From Plumapathes pennacea (taxonomy: Eukaryota > Cnidaria > Anthozoa > Antipatharia > Myriopathidae), in the NCBI GenBank assembly GCA_964036295.1, contig OZ038462.1:26113863-26177862 (forward strand): a DNA stretch of 64,000 nt, read 5' to 3'. A program made the position numbers and the translations under genes. Below are positions 1 to 11,753 of this stretch, in pieces. Under the pieces are notes generated by a model that was not told the DNA's origin, made no database searches, and saw nothing but the letters and a program-made list of their open reading frames with translations. The first letter of the stretch is position 1. Every line of letters begins with the position of its first letter.

Positions 1-27
1 ACAGGCACCTGTGGTCACACTGGAGTT

Positions 28-202
28 ATAGTCAAAGCTCTCTGGGCGGACACTCCCGTAAGCGGACAGCTCTATGAAACCCTGTTTAAATTTAAGCTCA
101 GTCAAACTCTGTATTTACACATTCTCGTAAGTGGACAGTTCCAGTTATGGACACTTTTTCGGCTTCCCAAGGGTGTTCGCTTACGGGAGCTTCAACTGTA
201 TA
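28..202. mobile_element. Pogo/Tigger-like MITE with inverted ends and self-similar subrepeats
   Basis: The two ends are diverged inverted repeats: the left reads tatagtcaaagctctctg and the reverse complement of the right reads tatacagttgaagctccc. The motif 'cgtaagcggaca' and variants recur inside. Related blocks lie near 7205, 9925, 15663 and 36030. The pogo/Tigger assignment rests on the look of the termini only; no transposase is present. Confidence 0.5.
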
Positions 203-924
203 TAACTAACTTACAGTGGGTAGAGGTGAGAGAGGCAAGTATAGATTCACAACAATCGAGCAAAAGCCACTGCAATGCAGGTGCGAAAACATGCCTCAGA
301 AGTCCTCAGGGGCACACCTGACTGGAAGGGGCGTTGACCGCTGACCAGCAAGTCTTAAAGTTAACTTAGCTTCAATTACATTTAGCCATAAATAATCAGA
401 TCTGGTATGTTCAAAAAACCTTACCAGCCCAACTTCTTCATCGCCTCCAACATGAACCTTACATATGAAGCTGAGATGAAACAGAAAATCAATCTTTTCA
501 CAGAACACCACCAATGCAATGGGGTGGAAGAGGCCTGGGTCAGAGGGCAAAGCCACTCCACAAACATTATAAACCAGGCTCCCTTGTCAGATCTGGAGGT
601 ACATAACATTGTGTCCTGGGTTAGTTTATCGTGCTTCAACAACCGGGCCCAGGTATAGCGGCCTGGAGCTGCAGTGGATGTATATGAAAACGCGCGTATA
701 TTGTTTTACAAGGATCGATAAACCTAAGTCTAGGATGGACTGAATACAAGTGGCTGGAAGTTTGTGTGCAGAGTTTCCCAGTACAAAGTGTGTTGAGTTC
801 CCCGTCGCATCCTCTGAGACATTTATTTTGTGTTTCACGTACCAGTGCATGATCAAGCAGAGGCGCAAATTTTGTCTGCTTTTTACCGACTGTAAAATAA
901 TCCTTTTTATAAAAATTAACTCAC

Positions 925-1045
925 ATGAACTACAGGCCTTCGAGAGCCTCGAAAGACACTTCTTGTGCTGTCTCGATGTCGACACTTCATTCGTTTCTCT
1001 GTTATAAGCTTCCCCTCTCAACTCGCTCTCCACCAGTTCCGCCAT
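925..1045 (-). CDS. Possible first coding exon of a gene leaving the left edge
   Basis: On the minus strand an ATG lies inside the YY1-like context aagatggcgg, typical of animal TATA-less promoters, and opens a 40-codon reading frame that stops at a strong donor (GTGAGT) at 919-924. The peptide starts MAELVESELRGEA and is rich in Ser, Arg and Lys near its end. I do not recognise the family and cannot find a convincing second exon between here and position 1, so the rest would lie outside the window. It could also be chance. Confidence 0.3.
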
Positions 1046-2030
1046 CTTGAATCCGTCAGCGGAAAACCTGCGGGCTCAAGAGAAGTTCAGACACTTCCCA
1101 ACGCAAAAAGAGTGGAGGACTAGGAATGAACAGCCAGTTTGACTTTCAAAGGAGAACCACCAATACTACATGAAAAAAGCATGTCTCAGATGGCATCTCT
1201 GTGCGATTCGAATGTTATATATTAAATTTTAAACTCAAGATGCAGGAAAAACATGAAAGCGAGGCTGGTAAGGCAGGTATTCCTTTCACATACCTTTCAT
1301 AAAAAATGGTACCCCTTTCATATACCTTTCTGAAAATGGTACCCCTTTTATATACCTGCAGTGCAAACACTGATTCTTTTTCAGTACCCTTACAATTAAC
1401 TTCAAGTTTTTACTGATAGAGGTAATGAAGCAAAACAAATTATATTATTTTTTATTTTATTTTATTCAGTTCACTTTATGGCAGAAGTCAAGATACTCTG
1501 GACAAAAGGCACCCCTTTCATATACCTTCAGCCTGAAAAAGGTACCCCAATAAGCAAGCTTAGAGCTGTAGCAAACAACCATTTTGCTTCTGTGTGTCCT
1601 GTAGACAAGTCAGAAACAGCCCATTAACTCATCTATCTTTCATCTGTGGTGACAAATTATGGTGGGACACTTGCACAAAATATTGGTCTGTTTCTTCTTC
1701 TTGAGGTACTACAGCAGTGGTGTTACATTTGAGGTGACAAACACTTGCAAAACCACATGCAGACTTTGAGCAGAGTGCCTGACGTGCTGCCTATCAATAA
1801 GGATTTCGACTATCTCAAATTCAATACCACTACATCATTGGCAAAACAAAAACTAATGATATCAAAATATTTTATTTGTATATACAATCAAAATAAATTT
1901 ATTGTGTCATAATTAATACCCTCACAGGGCTTGGGGATTACTGAAAAATATTGTGTCCTGTTTCACAGGGTCATTTTCTTATGTTATGTTATTTCTCTAG
2001 CTTCAGCTGGATTGGCAGAAAGCAAACAGT
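1046..2030. repeat. Intergenic spacer with diverged tandem-like repeat
   Basis: The element cccctttcatatacc, or a one- or two-base variant, recurs between about 1276 and 1545, several copies preceded by ggta. The rest of the spacer down to the C4orf33-like stop codon shows no gene. Confidence 0.5.
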
Positions 2031-4093
2031 TCATTGATGCCTTCCTTTCCACCAGCATGACTCTGGCTGGGACCAAGTTGTTGGGAATAGGGCTGCAAAG
2101 TTAAAATTCTTGAAGAACTGAAGACGGTGACTAAGAGAGAGAAAGTACAACAAATCACTACAACAGACAAAACATTGGAGCCCAAGGCAATCTCTCACAA
2201 CCAAACCACTCCTACAGTATTACCTGCCAGTTTTTAGCTGCAGTCTAATGTTTGAGCAGTGAAATCTAATGGGCTTTCTTGCTGTATTCAAATATGTTTT
2301 GTAAAGTGACAAATCTATGCAGTACTGTAGATATTCAAATTTTCCCATCAAAACTCCCATCAGTGTGGTTGTAATGATTCTTCATGTACCAGTAGGTGGT
2401 AAACTATAACCTGTCCTATCTAGAGCTATGCATAGATCTACAAACAACTTACAAATCTGGTGTGCTGAACTCCTTGGAAGCTGGAAATAGAGCCTCATAC
2501 TGCCTCTTGTCACCAGAGCCGTGGATGGCATAAGCATTGATTTTATTCACACCTGGTGGAAAATATTCAATAGGAATGCAGGCAGTTCCAGTCCATGTCT
2601 TATTTTTCTCGTCCTTCTTGGCTGTGAAGTTCAACTCAAGCTTGTCCTAAAGAATAAATTACTGTGTATTAAGTTACTGACAATCCTGATTAGACCAGCT
2701 GCAGCTTTTGTTATACAAATTTGTATTCCCTAAATAAAGTCAGGGTCCATGCTGGGCCAAAACAGTAGGGCACTCTGCCCTGTGGCTTACTCTCTGCCTT
2801 TGGGTTTTCATCTCCACTCTTTGGTTTTATACTAAAGTGCTGCCAAATGCTTCTCATCTGAAGTACTGTGCTTACTTTGAACATGTTCCGTGTTCCATCC
2901 AGAAGAAGGACAAGGTGTTGACCATGTCTGTGGGTGGAACATAAGGGAACTCAGATCAGATTGAGATCCTGCAGCCCATACAGACCCAAAGTGGAAATGG
3001 TTGCCTTCCATACAAATGGGTGGCTATAATATTTAAATCTCTCAGTCTACTGTTTGCTGTTTGTTCCACAATAATTATAATACAACCACTGGAACAATCC
3101 TCAACTTTGGTCATCAAGTGGCCTTCTCTCAGTGCATGATAGACCATGACAGTCCCAACTTCTCTGGCCAAAGATTGTAATGCACAAGTGAAAAATAAAT
3201 GTGATTCGAATTTGAGCAAGGTTTGGATGCCTCTGGCCTCGCCTCCAGACCTTGGTAACAAATCGTGTTCATTTATCATCCACACATACAATCTTTGGCA
3301 AGGAAAAGGTGAGGCTGTTCGCAGCTTAAGTGAGGGATCACTGCACAAGCAGCTCAATCATAGCTGTACTCTACTGCATTACTGAGGAGACGAGAGGAAT
3401 CTGATTGTTTTTATTGACTTTGAACTTACGGACATAACTCAACCTCCAAGTACTGTTCACTCTCTCCAAGAAAGAACATCTCAGCCACTGAAAGAAATTA
3501 TGAATAAATAATGCATGGTGATTAAACAGAGTGTAAACAAAATGCAGCAGATGAAAACAAAACAAAACAAAACAAAAAAACAGACTCTAACATTATGTAA
3601 ATCTCAAAGTATCTAAACTAACCTTCAAACTCCCACAGCTCAGCACAAGCCTGCCCTGGTGAGCCAGGTGGTGGACCTGGGTCATTAAACAGTGGACCAG
3701 TTACATCCAACTGAACGGCACTGCCGTCTGGTGCTGCGCTGATGTGGAACTCTATGGGCTTGTGGTCTATTGGCTCTCCATTCCACAGGGCTGCAACAGC
3801 ATAGTGAGCCCCCTATTGATAATGAACTTTCACTGTGAACTGCAGCCACCACTCGGTCATATGACCCTTCGTTAAAACCTCTAAAAAAAATCCCTCCAAA
3901 CTTCCTTGAAAAGGTAGATAATAAAGTACACTTGCTTTGAATAAAACTGCAAGTGTATATTAAATCTAAACCGTAATAAAAGTAAATACCTAGCTTCCTA
4001 GAATCAACAATCTGTCGAAGCACTGTAAAAACTTACCTCACGCTCGCGATCGGCCATTGTGATCGACAGTTTATACTTCATGTAACTAGCCAT
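2031..4093 (-). CDS. C4orf33: UPF0462 protein (C4orf33 homologue), six exons
   Basis: Exons on the minus strand: 4093-4037, 3812-3623, 3487-3430, 2927-2876, 2646-2453, 2130-2031. All junctions are GT-AG and the model closes at 216 residues. Family hallmarks appear in order: WNGEPIDHKPIEF, the acidic-Pro segment LFNDPGPPPGSPG, WEFEVAEMFFL, YLEVELCPHGQH, YFPPGVNKINAYAIHG, and the C-terminal FFKNFNF block ending with WSQPES. The usual size in other animals is about 200 residues, so the gene looks complete. The start is the first ATG of the frame; a second in-frame Met twelve codons on is possible. The function of this conserved eukaryotic family is not established. The next gene upstream on the same strand is CCDC169. 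Confidence 0.9.
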
Positions 4094-4800
4094 GTACAGG
4101 ACATATAGGACAGGCGGGGCCAAACAGAGGTAGCAGATTCATTGAAAAATTCACTGACACAAAATGCAATGATACAGTATCGTATTTATATATTTACAGT
4201 CTTATATACAATCATGACTAAAAAAATACTTTTTTTAACATATAGAATACTGCACATGTGATGACCAGCTTTGTTCATCTTGTTTTACAGTGAGTATAAA
4301 TAAAACAGGGTTGTAAACCTTACTGCTAAGCCTGTTGTGAACTGTATACCAGGATGGAACAAAATATTTGGCTTTTGCTGACAGTACTGGCACACAAGAA
4401 CACAGTATAAATATAAAGCACAGCTAAGAGTTTTATCATTCTCTCCTGTTGTGGCAAATATTATTCACTTTCTGGTGTTCAACTTGAAAATAAAAGTTGC
4501 TTTCAGCAATCACTAATACTCTATATTACAGTGTCCCAAAAACTGGCCACATGTAGATGTTATCTGTACACCAGCGTAAACTAGTACTATTGGATTCCTG
4601 ATAATTTGAAGTAAATCTACAACCAGATCAAAAATCATTCTTTGGCGGACAGCAAATTTTGTGATCATCTCCATCAATAACACCATTCATATTCTGTTTG
4701 AAATTCTATAGCCTCCAGAAAGAAAGAAATCTGGTATGAGGAAATCAGTCTAAAGGTAACTTGATCTCTGAGTCTTTTGACTTTTGCTTTGCAGTAAGCC

Positions 4801-7800
4801 TCATTTTCTTGGACTGTTTCCTGGAGACTTGTTGCTTCCAAGTTTTGGAAGTTTGTGGACAGCAGCCGTCTTCTTGATAGGGCCCTTTCGTGGATCAATG
4901 ATTCTTTGATTGTCAGGCAAATTGAAAGAGGGCTGGTTCCTAGATGACACAACAGAAACCAAAATACCATGTTAATCCTTTCAGAAAACTTATCAGATTG
5001 TTAGATTAACACCTGCTTAGTACCTGAGCTTTGAGGCAAGTGCCATTTGTGCATCTTGTTCTTTTTGTGCTTCATTCAAAGCTGCTCTTGTCTTGGACTT
5101 TTTTTCATCAATATAGGCTGATGTCTGAATTAAAAAATGAAGCAAATTGAAAAATGCTGAATTAGTTGCAACACATACACAGTAAATACACTGAGTAAAT
5201 ACAGGGTCGTACACTCACATCTTGGGAGGAGTTAGAATATATAATTATATACAGGGTATGTTGCAGTTCATTTCCATTCTTCTTCACACAGCAGATAGCT
5301 GTTGTAAGCATATTTTAAACAAGCTCACCTCATCTAACTCTGTGAGATACTTCTTCCTCTCTTCTTTGATGGTGTGGTAGGCCTACAAAAATAAAAATAA
5401 AATGCTTTGTCACTCAAAGTAAAACCAACAACTCAATGTCAACATAGGTTTGGTACACCCTTTTTGTTTTGCCTGCCAATACCATGCCATTATTTGGTCC
5501 TACATGTAAGAATTCATCATATCACTGAATAGTAATTGCCACTGTAAAAACTTTTTGCACTAGGAGACATTTTTATTTTTTTATTTTTTTATTTTATTAA
5601 AATGTGTTAATCTTTCGGACTATATTGAGCACCTGAAAGTTGGGAGAGCTTCTGATGGCAGCAGCAAAAACTCTTACTTCCACTCCTCTGCATCATACAA
5701 CTTGTAGACTTGGTTTGTGATTTGTGATATGAGCAATTTTGGGATGACTGTTAAAAGTACTAGATTTGTGCATAACCAGTCGCTGACCTTTGATTCTTTG
5801 TCAAGCCTCCACTCCAGGTCACGTAACGTTCCCTCCAGTTCAATTTTATCTCGCTCCAGCTGTTTCATCAGCTTACGAATCTCAGCCTGTCAAAAGTACA
5901 CTACCATTAATTTTCAAGCACAAAGTCAAAAGTACACAGTATTTAAGTAAAAAGCTGCTTAATATTCCATATAGCAGTCAGACTGACAGATCATAAACAA
6001 CTTTAACCTGATCTAACTTACTGTGTGGCATGAAATTTTTACAGATTGCTGATTCTTGCATTTCATGGGAACACAAAATTTGGATTACAGTTTGTATTGT
6101 TCATTTTACTAATAATTTACTGTGTACTAATGTCACAATACAAAGCTATGGTAAGGTGTAATGTGAGCCATCTGGGCTGGAAAATATGTAAAATTTAGTA
6201 CCGTAGTTTAGACATAATATTGAAGTTCAATAATCTAGTAAATTGATTCTCCCAGCCTGCCCTGAACAAAATGTATGAGTAACTGGTAGTGCCTAGAAAA
6301 TTGATTAAAAGAAATTTAATTACCAAAGACATAATCTGCCAGCCATTCTAACATATTGCAAACTACTATGAGTATACAATTAAATGCATTGAGTGCTACC
6401 TGTCAAAAGATATCATGACCACAAAAGAAACAAGAGGAAAGAAGGGTAGTGAACATACATCAGATAAACCATTGTAGATTGTCTTCAGGTGGCCTCCCTT
6501 ACCTTTCACAAAACAAGACAGAGCATTAATAGTCAGTAATAATATTTACCAGCAAAACCACATTCAAAACAGTTTAGTTCTGATTGAGACACAATAAAAT
6601 AATACTATGTGAGCATCATATTATCTTAGAAATAGAATAAATAAACTCAAGAAATGTTGGTAAAATACATGTTGTACTTATTATAATGTAGATTATTATA
6701 TGCATGGTCCAACTGTAGAATAAAATTTGATGTGTTTTGCCTTGTTAGCATAATATTATTTTATACATCTATGCTTGCACTCATAAGGTTGTACAAAACC
6801 AAAGGATGAACTAAAGATCAAACGTCATGTATTATAAAACACACCTTCCCTGGAGGGAATCTTCATTTGCTCAAGTTTGTCCCGTAAAAGAATGATTTGT
6901 TTTTCAAGCTGGTTGTTCATCTCGTGCTGTGTTTCAAACCGGGTCTTCCATTCATTTTCTAGATTTAAAATATAAGGGAAACAATATTAAATAAAATTGC
7001 ATGAGTACATATTGTTGTACTTCTTGTGACATGTCACGACAAAGTCACAACTAGCAAGTTCAATCAGCTGGTGTGACATGCTACTGGGAACAAATCACAT
7101 ACAGTAAAAAGGTGTGTCACACACCTCCACACTTGTTTCCAGGAAGAGAGAGGGGCAGGGTAGGAAAAAGAGCCTGGGAAAGAGGATGAGTCACCTTTAT
7201 GAATTTGGTAAAGTTACAGTGGACACATCTATATGGGAACACCTCTCTAAGCTGGACAGCATGCAGATTTGGTCTTTGCTGATTTTCACTTGTTTCTCTG
7301 TAACTAAACTCTCTCTAAGGCGGACACCTCTTTAAGGCGGACAATAAATCTAGTCCTGAGGGTGTCTGCCTTAGAGAGATGACTATATGACTTTTTCATT
7401 GTTTCCTCTTTTTAATCCAAGGAATATTCCCATTATACACATTTAATGATATGCACACAGTGCTTGAAATTGAAAAAGTCCAGGTTGGCTGGATACGCAA
7501 ATTAGTTTGCCCAGTGGGTTTTCTCCTGGACGACCAGACTATCAGTTTGGCAGAAAACCAGTCGTCCGAGTGAACTTTTGGTCATCTAGGATGACCGGAC
7601 GACCGCTAATTTCGAGCACCGCGCACAGTATCAAAGAGCCATAATCATGACTGGGATTTTTTTTAATGGTTTCTCTGAATAAATTATTACTCGCCTTCTT
7701 CATCGACCCCTTCAAATTTTTCCTGTAAGTCTGTGATGGTGCTTTCCAGATCTCCTGCTGATTGTTCAAGCATTTCTCTACAAAATAGCAATTGAATCCA

Positions 7801-8693
7801 TATATGAGAAAAACAAGGGGGAGGTCAAGGGACAAGAAGGGACCCCTTTCAGGCTGAGGCTCACCCCTCTGGCAAATTTCTTTTTTGGAAAAATAAAATA
7901 TTGAAATCGATTTACTCTGCTTACTTTGGTGTTGATGTGCTTACGCCAATCCAGTGTTTGGGACAGATATGAGTGATAAGGAACTGACTCCAGTATATGA
8001 TGTACTCAGAGATGATGGGTTCGTTTGAAATTTCTAGTTATTCTCATTACAAAGCATTTACCTGGGTTAAAATCCATTTGCCATTTCTGGCACCAGTGTG
8101 GACTAGTAATATTGGAGACCCTTACCGTGAATCCCACCTCGAGTAAATGCCCCAGGACTTACGGTATGTCTAATGATAAAGCACCTGTATCCTAACCTAA
8201 CATGGATGTCATGGCGTAAGAAAAATTCCTAAAGCTTCGACAAGCTGCCAGGCTAGAGCGATCCAGTGGATCATAGGCCTAGGGGATCGGATCGTGAAAA
8301 CAACCCGATGGTGTGAAAATTTAACGAGCCGAAGCATTAATTGCTTATTATTACCAAAGGAATGTTTTGATTTGGTTTTTCCAATGGCCAAAGCTACGAA
8401 CGCATCATCTAAAATGAAATCACAACGCGAGCAATTACAGAATAATGTTTCACATACTTCATCTGCTTCTCTTGTTGTATCTCCGCCTTTAGCCGCTCGA
8501 TTTCATAATCTAGTTCGGTCCTCGGACCGTTCTGTTGGCTGTTCTTTTGACTACGAGAAGTACTCATCCTTGTACGGCCACGAGATACAGCCTTTCTCTT
8601 GTTGTCGGGGCGGGACTTCGAATCTTTCCCTGCGTCTTTTCCTCTCGACGTTGCTACACATTGAGTGATGTCTGAAGTCCTTCGAGCATGCAT
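4801..8693 (-). CDS. CCDC169: CCDC169 homologue, coiled-coil protein, eight exons
   Basis: Exons: 8693-8458, 7777-7695, 6958-6845, 6502-6459, 5886-5788, 5382-5329, 5124-5024, 4939-4801; 289 residues. Recognition rests on ENEWKTRFETQ followed by NNQLEKQIILLRDKLE, then LKQLE-like MKQLERDKIELEGTL, WRLDKESKAYHTI, and a C-terminal basic segment DPRKGPIKKTAAVHKLP, matching the order in vertebrate CCDC169. Most of the chain is predicted coiled coil; a Ser/Arg/Lys-rich N-terminus (about 1-55) precedes it. The first intron downstream of exon 2 appears to use a GC donor. The start is uncertain: Met codons at 8735, 8693 and 8567 are in frame. 8735 lies upstream of an X-box at 8706-8719, so 8693 or 8567 is preferred. 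The role in vertebrates is poorly known; its expression is testis-biased. Confidence 0.85.
7205..7390. mobile_element. Pogo-like MITE in CCDC169 intron
   Basis: It carries repeated ctctaaggcggacac units in both orientations (about 7304, 7330 and the inverse near 7365), the same theme as at 28-202 and 15663-15830. It ends with gagagatgactatat, an inverse of the left-end motif of the family. Confidence 0.45.
7460..7625. repeat. Fold-back repeat with agtgcttgaaatt / aatttcgagcac ends
   Basis: The ends agtgcttgaaatt and aatttcgagcac are inverted repeats, and gacgaccaga / accggacgacc occur inside. Similar termini bound the repeats near 19738-19898 and 61590-61700, so this is a dispersed family. 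Confidence 0.45.
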
Positions 8694-8705
8694 TGCGCAT
8701 GCTTC

Positions 8706-8719
8706 GTTGTTATGGTAAC
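8706..8719. promoter_or_regulatory. RFX-type X-box in divergent promoter
   Basis: GTTGTTATGGTAAC fits the X-box consensus GTHNYYATRRNAAC at every position. RFX factors bind this motif in promoters of ciliary genes. It lies between the divergent CCDC169 and TSSK-like genes, about 320 bases before the kinase start and 13 bases before the preferred CCDC169 Met. Confidence 0.65.
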
Positions 8720-9038
8720 AGCAAGCCTTGAGCACCGCGGGAAAAAGGAAATTCCAATATGGGACAAGCGAACAGGAACTGGATTTTTCTCTTCCTTAAT
8801 CTTTCGTGTAGTTCATTTCTAGAAAAACTCACTTCAATATTTTGACGTCACTGTTAATTAAGTTCATTTATCACGTCATAAGGGATGTTTGGTGTATTTG
8901 CACAGGTCGCGAAAAGCCACGAAAACTGCGGCTTTCCAACTGCGCAGCCCAAAATGATGCGCGGTTAAAATTGCGATCAATCGGGCTGAAAAGAATCCAT
9001 GATTTTTATACTTTGAATGAGACACCTTGGAAAGATAG

Positions 9039-10736
9039 ATGTCAAGTGGTAATCAGAGTGAAACAGCAGCTGAAAAGCCAGACGAGGCTAAAAAACCCCC
9101 TCGTACTGCGGAAAAACGAGGCGTTGTAAGCAAAAGCAGACTCGAGAACCCACTGTTAGGAGTTACTGCTTTACTGGAGCGCTACGGGTACCAACTCGGA
9201 GAAATCCTCGGCAAAGGATCATATGCTGTGGTCCGTAAGGCCAACTCAAAACGGCACAGGAAAGCTGTGGCGATTAAAATCATCTGCAAGAAAAAGGCAC
9301 CCGATGATTTTCTAACGAAGTTCTTGCCGAGAGAGATCAAGATATTGAAGAAGATCCGTCACACTCACGTTATATCTTTGATAGAAGTCATTGAATCCAA
9401 TACTCGTATGTACATCATCACAGAAGTGGCTGAAAATGGCGATTTGTTGGAGCATATCAGGAACAATGGCGCAATCTCCGAAGCAAAGACAAAAACCTTG
9501 TTTCAGCAATTAATAGAGGGCGTTTTGTACATCCATAAGCAGGACATCGTTCATCGAGATTTGAAATGTGAAAATTTACTTCTAGACAAGGATCTTAACC
9601 TTATAATTTCGGACTTTGGTTTCGCGCGGGACAACTTGACCACGCCAACTGGTCGCCGGAAACTCAGTCACACCTATTGTGGGTCTTATGCTTATGCGCC
9701 ACCAGAAATACTGAAAGGTGAGGAACACCCAACGTTAATACCGCGTTAACTGAAAGTTTATTACAGACACTTAAAAACTCAACCGACACTGAAAAAGTTT
9801 TGCAACTGAAAAACATTTCTCTCTAAAACTTGCATGCATGGTAGCCGAAATGTCAGTCGTCTCCTCGGCTTGAGGACATTTCAGGCTGTAACACTAGGCA
9901 GTTTTCTTATTTTAAAGTTCAGTAGAATCCCGCTGTCTCGAACTCGAACTCCCCGCTATCTCGAACAGAATCCGGTTTCCCTTGAAACGCCTGACACTTC
10001 GCTATCTTGACGGCCCCTGCTATCTCGAACTATACTGAGAGTTCGAAATATCGGAGTTCTATTGTGGTATTACTTTTTGTATTATCAAATTTTTTTTCAT
10101 GATATGCCTCCCGGCCTTAGCCAAAACTCTCAAACAATAAAAACCTGACCAACTCGACTGTCAAGCAAGATCCAGTGTCTCCGCCATACTGAACAAATGA
10201 CATACAGCAATTAACTAAGGAAAAGTTTGTCTTTGATCGGTAAACTTAAGCAAACTCACGTACCACGTGTTACGTCCCAAGAGTCACGCACGTCACGTAC
10301 TAAGAGCTTTTGATGATTTCTTTGTACAGGTATCGCTTATGACGCCACTCTCGCCGACAGTTGGAGTATGGGTGTAATCCTGTACACTATGCTGTGCGGA
10401 AGGCTACCTTTTGATGACTCCAACTTGCGCAGTTTGCTACAGCAAGTCCACAAGAAGGTGACCTTTCCCAGCAAAGTAAAAGTATCAGAGGAAGTCAAGA
10501 ATCTTCTGCATAAAATGCTGGCTTGGAATATTCACGAGAGGATAACGGTCGAGCAACTCGGTCGCGACCCTTGGGTCAAACAAGACGACGAGCATGAAAA
10601 ACGGGAGAAGAGCCGGGAGAACGAAAAAAAGGAGAAGGAGGACGAGATGAAACAGAAAACGGAGGAAGAGAAGAAGGTCGAGGAGAAGAAGAAGGAAGAG
10701 CAGATAGAGGCACACACAAGCAAGGACGGCAAGTGA
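9039..10736 (+). CDS. Testis-specific serine kinase (TSSK)-like protein kinase, two exons
   Basis: Exons 9039-9717 and 10330-10736 encode 361 residues. The kinase domain spans about 51-309 with all catalytic signatures: GKGSYAVV glycine loop, VAIK lysine, HRDLKCENLLL catalytic loop, SDFGFAR magnesium loop, and TYCGSYAYAPPEIL activation/APE segment. KCENLLLD and the CGSYAYAPPE form are typical of the TSSK family, Ser/Thr kinases of late sperm development. The C-terminal tail (about 311-361) is an unusual Glu/Lys-only charged helix. The N-terminal 50 residues are Lys/Glu-rich and unstructured. The gene is transcribed away from CCDC169. The intron holds a pogo-like repeat at about 9925-10063. 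An active enzyme is expected; substrate unknown. Confidence 0.85.
9925..10063. mobile_element. Pogo-like repeat in kinase intron
   Basis: Starts agtagaatcccgctgtctc and ends with gttcgaaatatcggagttct. It contains repeated ctatctcgaac units. The organisation (cagt-a-aaccc start, repeated internal unit) is like the other pogo-type MITEs here, though the unit differs. Confidence 0.4.
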
Positions 10737-11753
10737 CAAACAAGCAGCGTAACAACACGAGTTTAGATTCCGCGCAATCAGTTGCATGGCAGCAATCACT
10801 GTCCGCGTTGTATACTCCATAACAAAACGGAACTAATCCTGCTGTAGTTACCCATACAGTTACTCTTTATAACTTCTTGAAGCAAATGTTTTAGTGTCCA
10901 TTGTGTGAGCATGGCTTTATCAGCTTGAAAAAAAAATTTAGTACTTATCTGTCTAATAAGCGTATTATACAGCGCTGTACATTTGGATATATATATAGCC
11001 GGAGATATGGCAAGAACACTAGTAGGTGAATAGCTACTTTGGAGTATAGCCGCTGTTGTATACTTAAAAAAAGATCACTTGTAGTCGGAATGACATGAAA
11101 TGCAGCTTGCCGCGACTAACAGCTTCCTTGCCAGACAAGAGGCAGGGCTGGTTAGATCGACATTTCTGTTATTCAGTGTCAAAGAAGATAGAGGAAGAAG
11201 CCATTCAAGAGGACAGTTTATAGAAACATGTAAGTTATAAAATAAAGTGACTGAACTTGATCAATGTGAGGTCAGAATCACCTTGCCATGCAGCCCAATT
11301 CTCTGATGTGTTGTGTTTTGTGTCTTGCACGCACAAAGAAGGTTTCTTATATAGGTATTTTATAATTAAGAAATATAAAACGCTTGCCGTGTTTACATAG
11401 CCTGATGCAAACACTCGAGTGAGTTTGGGAGAACTCGAAAGTTTGTGTAAACCCGAGCCGCCGCGGCTTTCTCATTCTCCCAAACTCCCTCTCGTGTTTG
11501 CATCAGGCTATGTAAACACGGCGCGCGTTTTATTTTTCTTAAAAGTGATCTAAACGAACAGATGATACCAATTTTCTCAGCTACTCATGCAAGAGGGATC
11601 AAAGTGCGATGCTATCAAATGGCAAGTTCTCCAAATCAGTCTACTGGTGAACTACTTCTGGTGAAACTGAAGTAATAGTGGTCACTATCAATAATTTCAA
11701 AACGCTAGGATAACTAAGGATCAAACTTGTATTCCGTAAGTTTGACTGAGTAA
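10737..11753. mobile_element. Spacer with a hairpin MITE at 11366-11542
   Basis: Between the kinase and the 3' end of the DED-NHL gene. The clear element is an imperfect palindrome: the left arm begins ttaagaaatataaaacgc and the right arm ends with its inverse; gtttacatagcctgatgc in the left arm is matched exactly by gcatcaggctatgtaaac in the right. The remainder shows nothing recognisable. Confidence 0.6.

Noticed and set aside
10485..10820. Leu-rich minus-strand frames that look like membrane segments
   Set aside because: Antisense of the Glu/Lys tail of the TSSK-like kinase.
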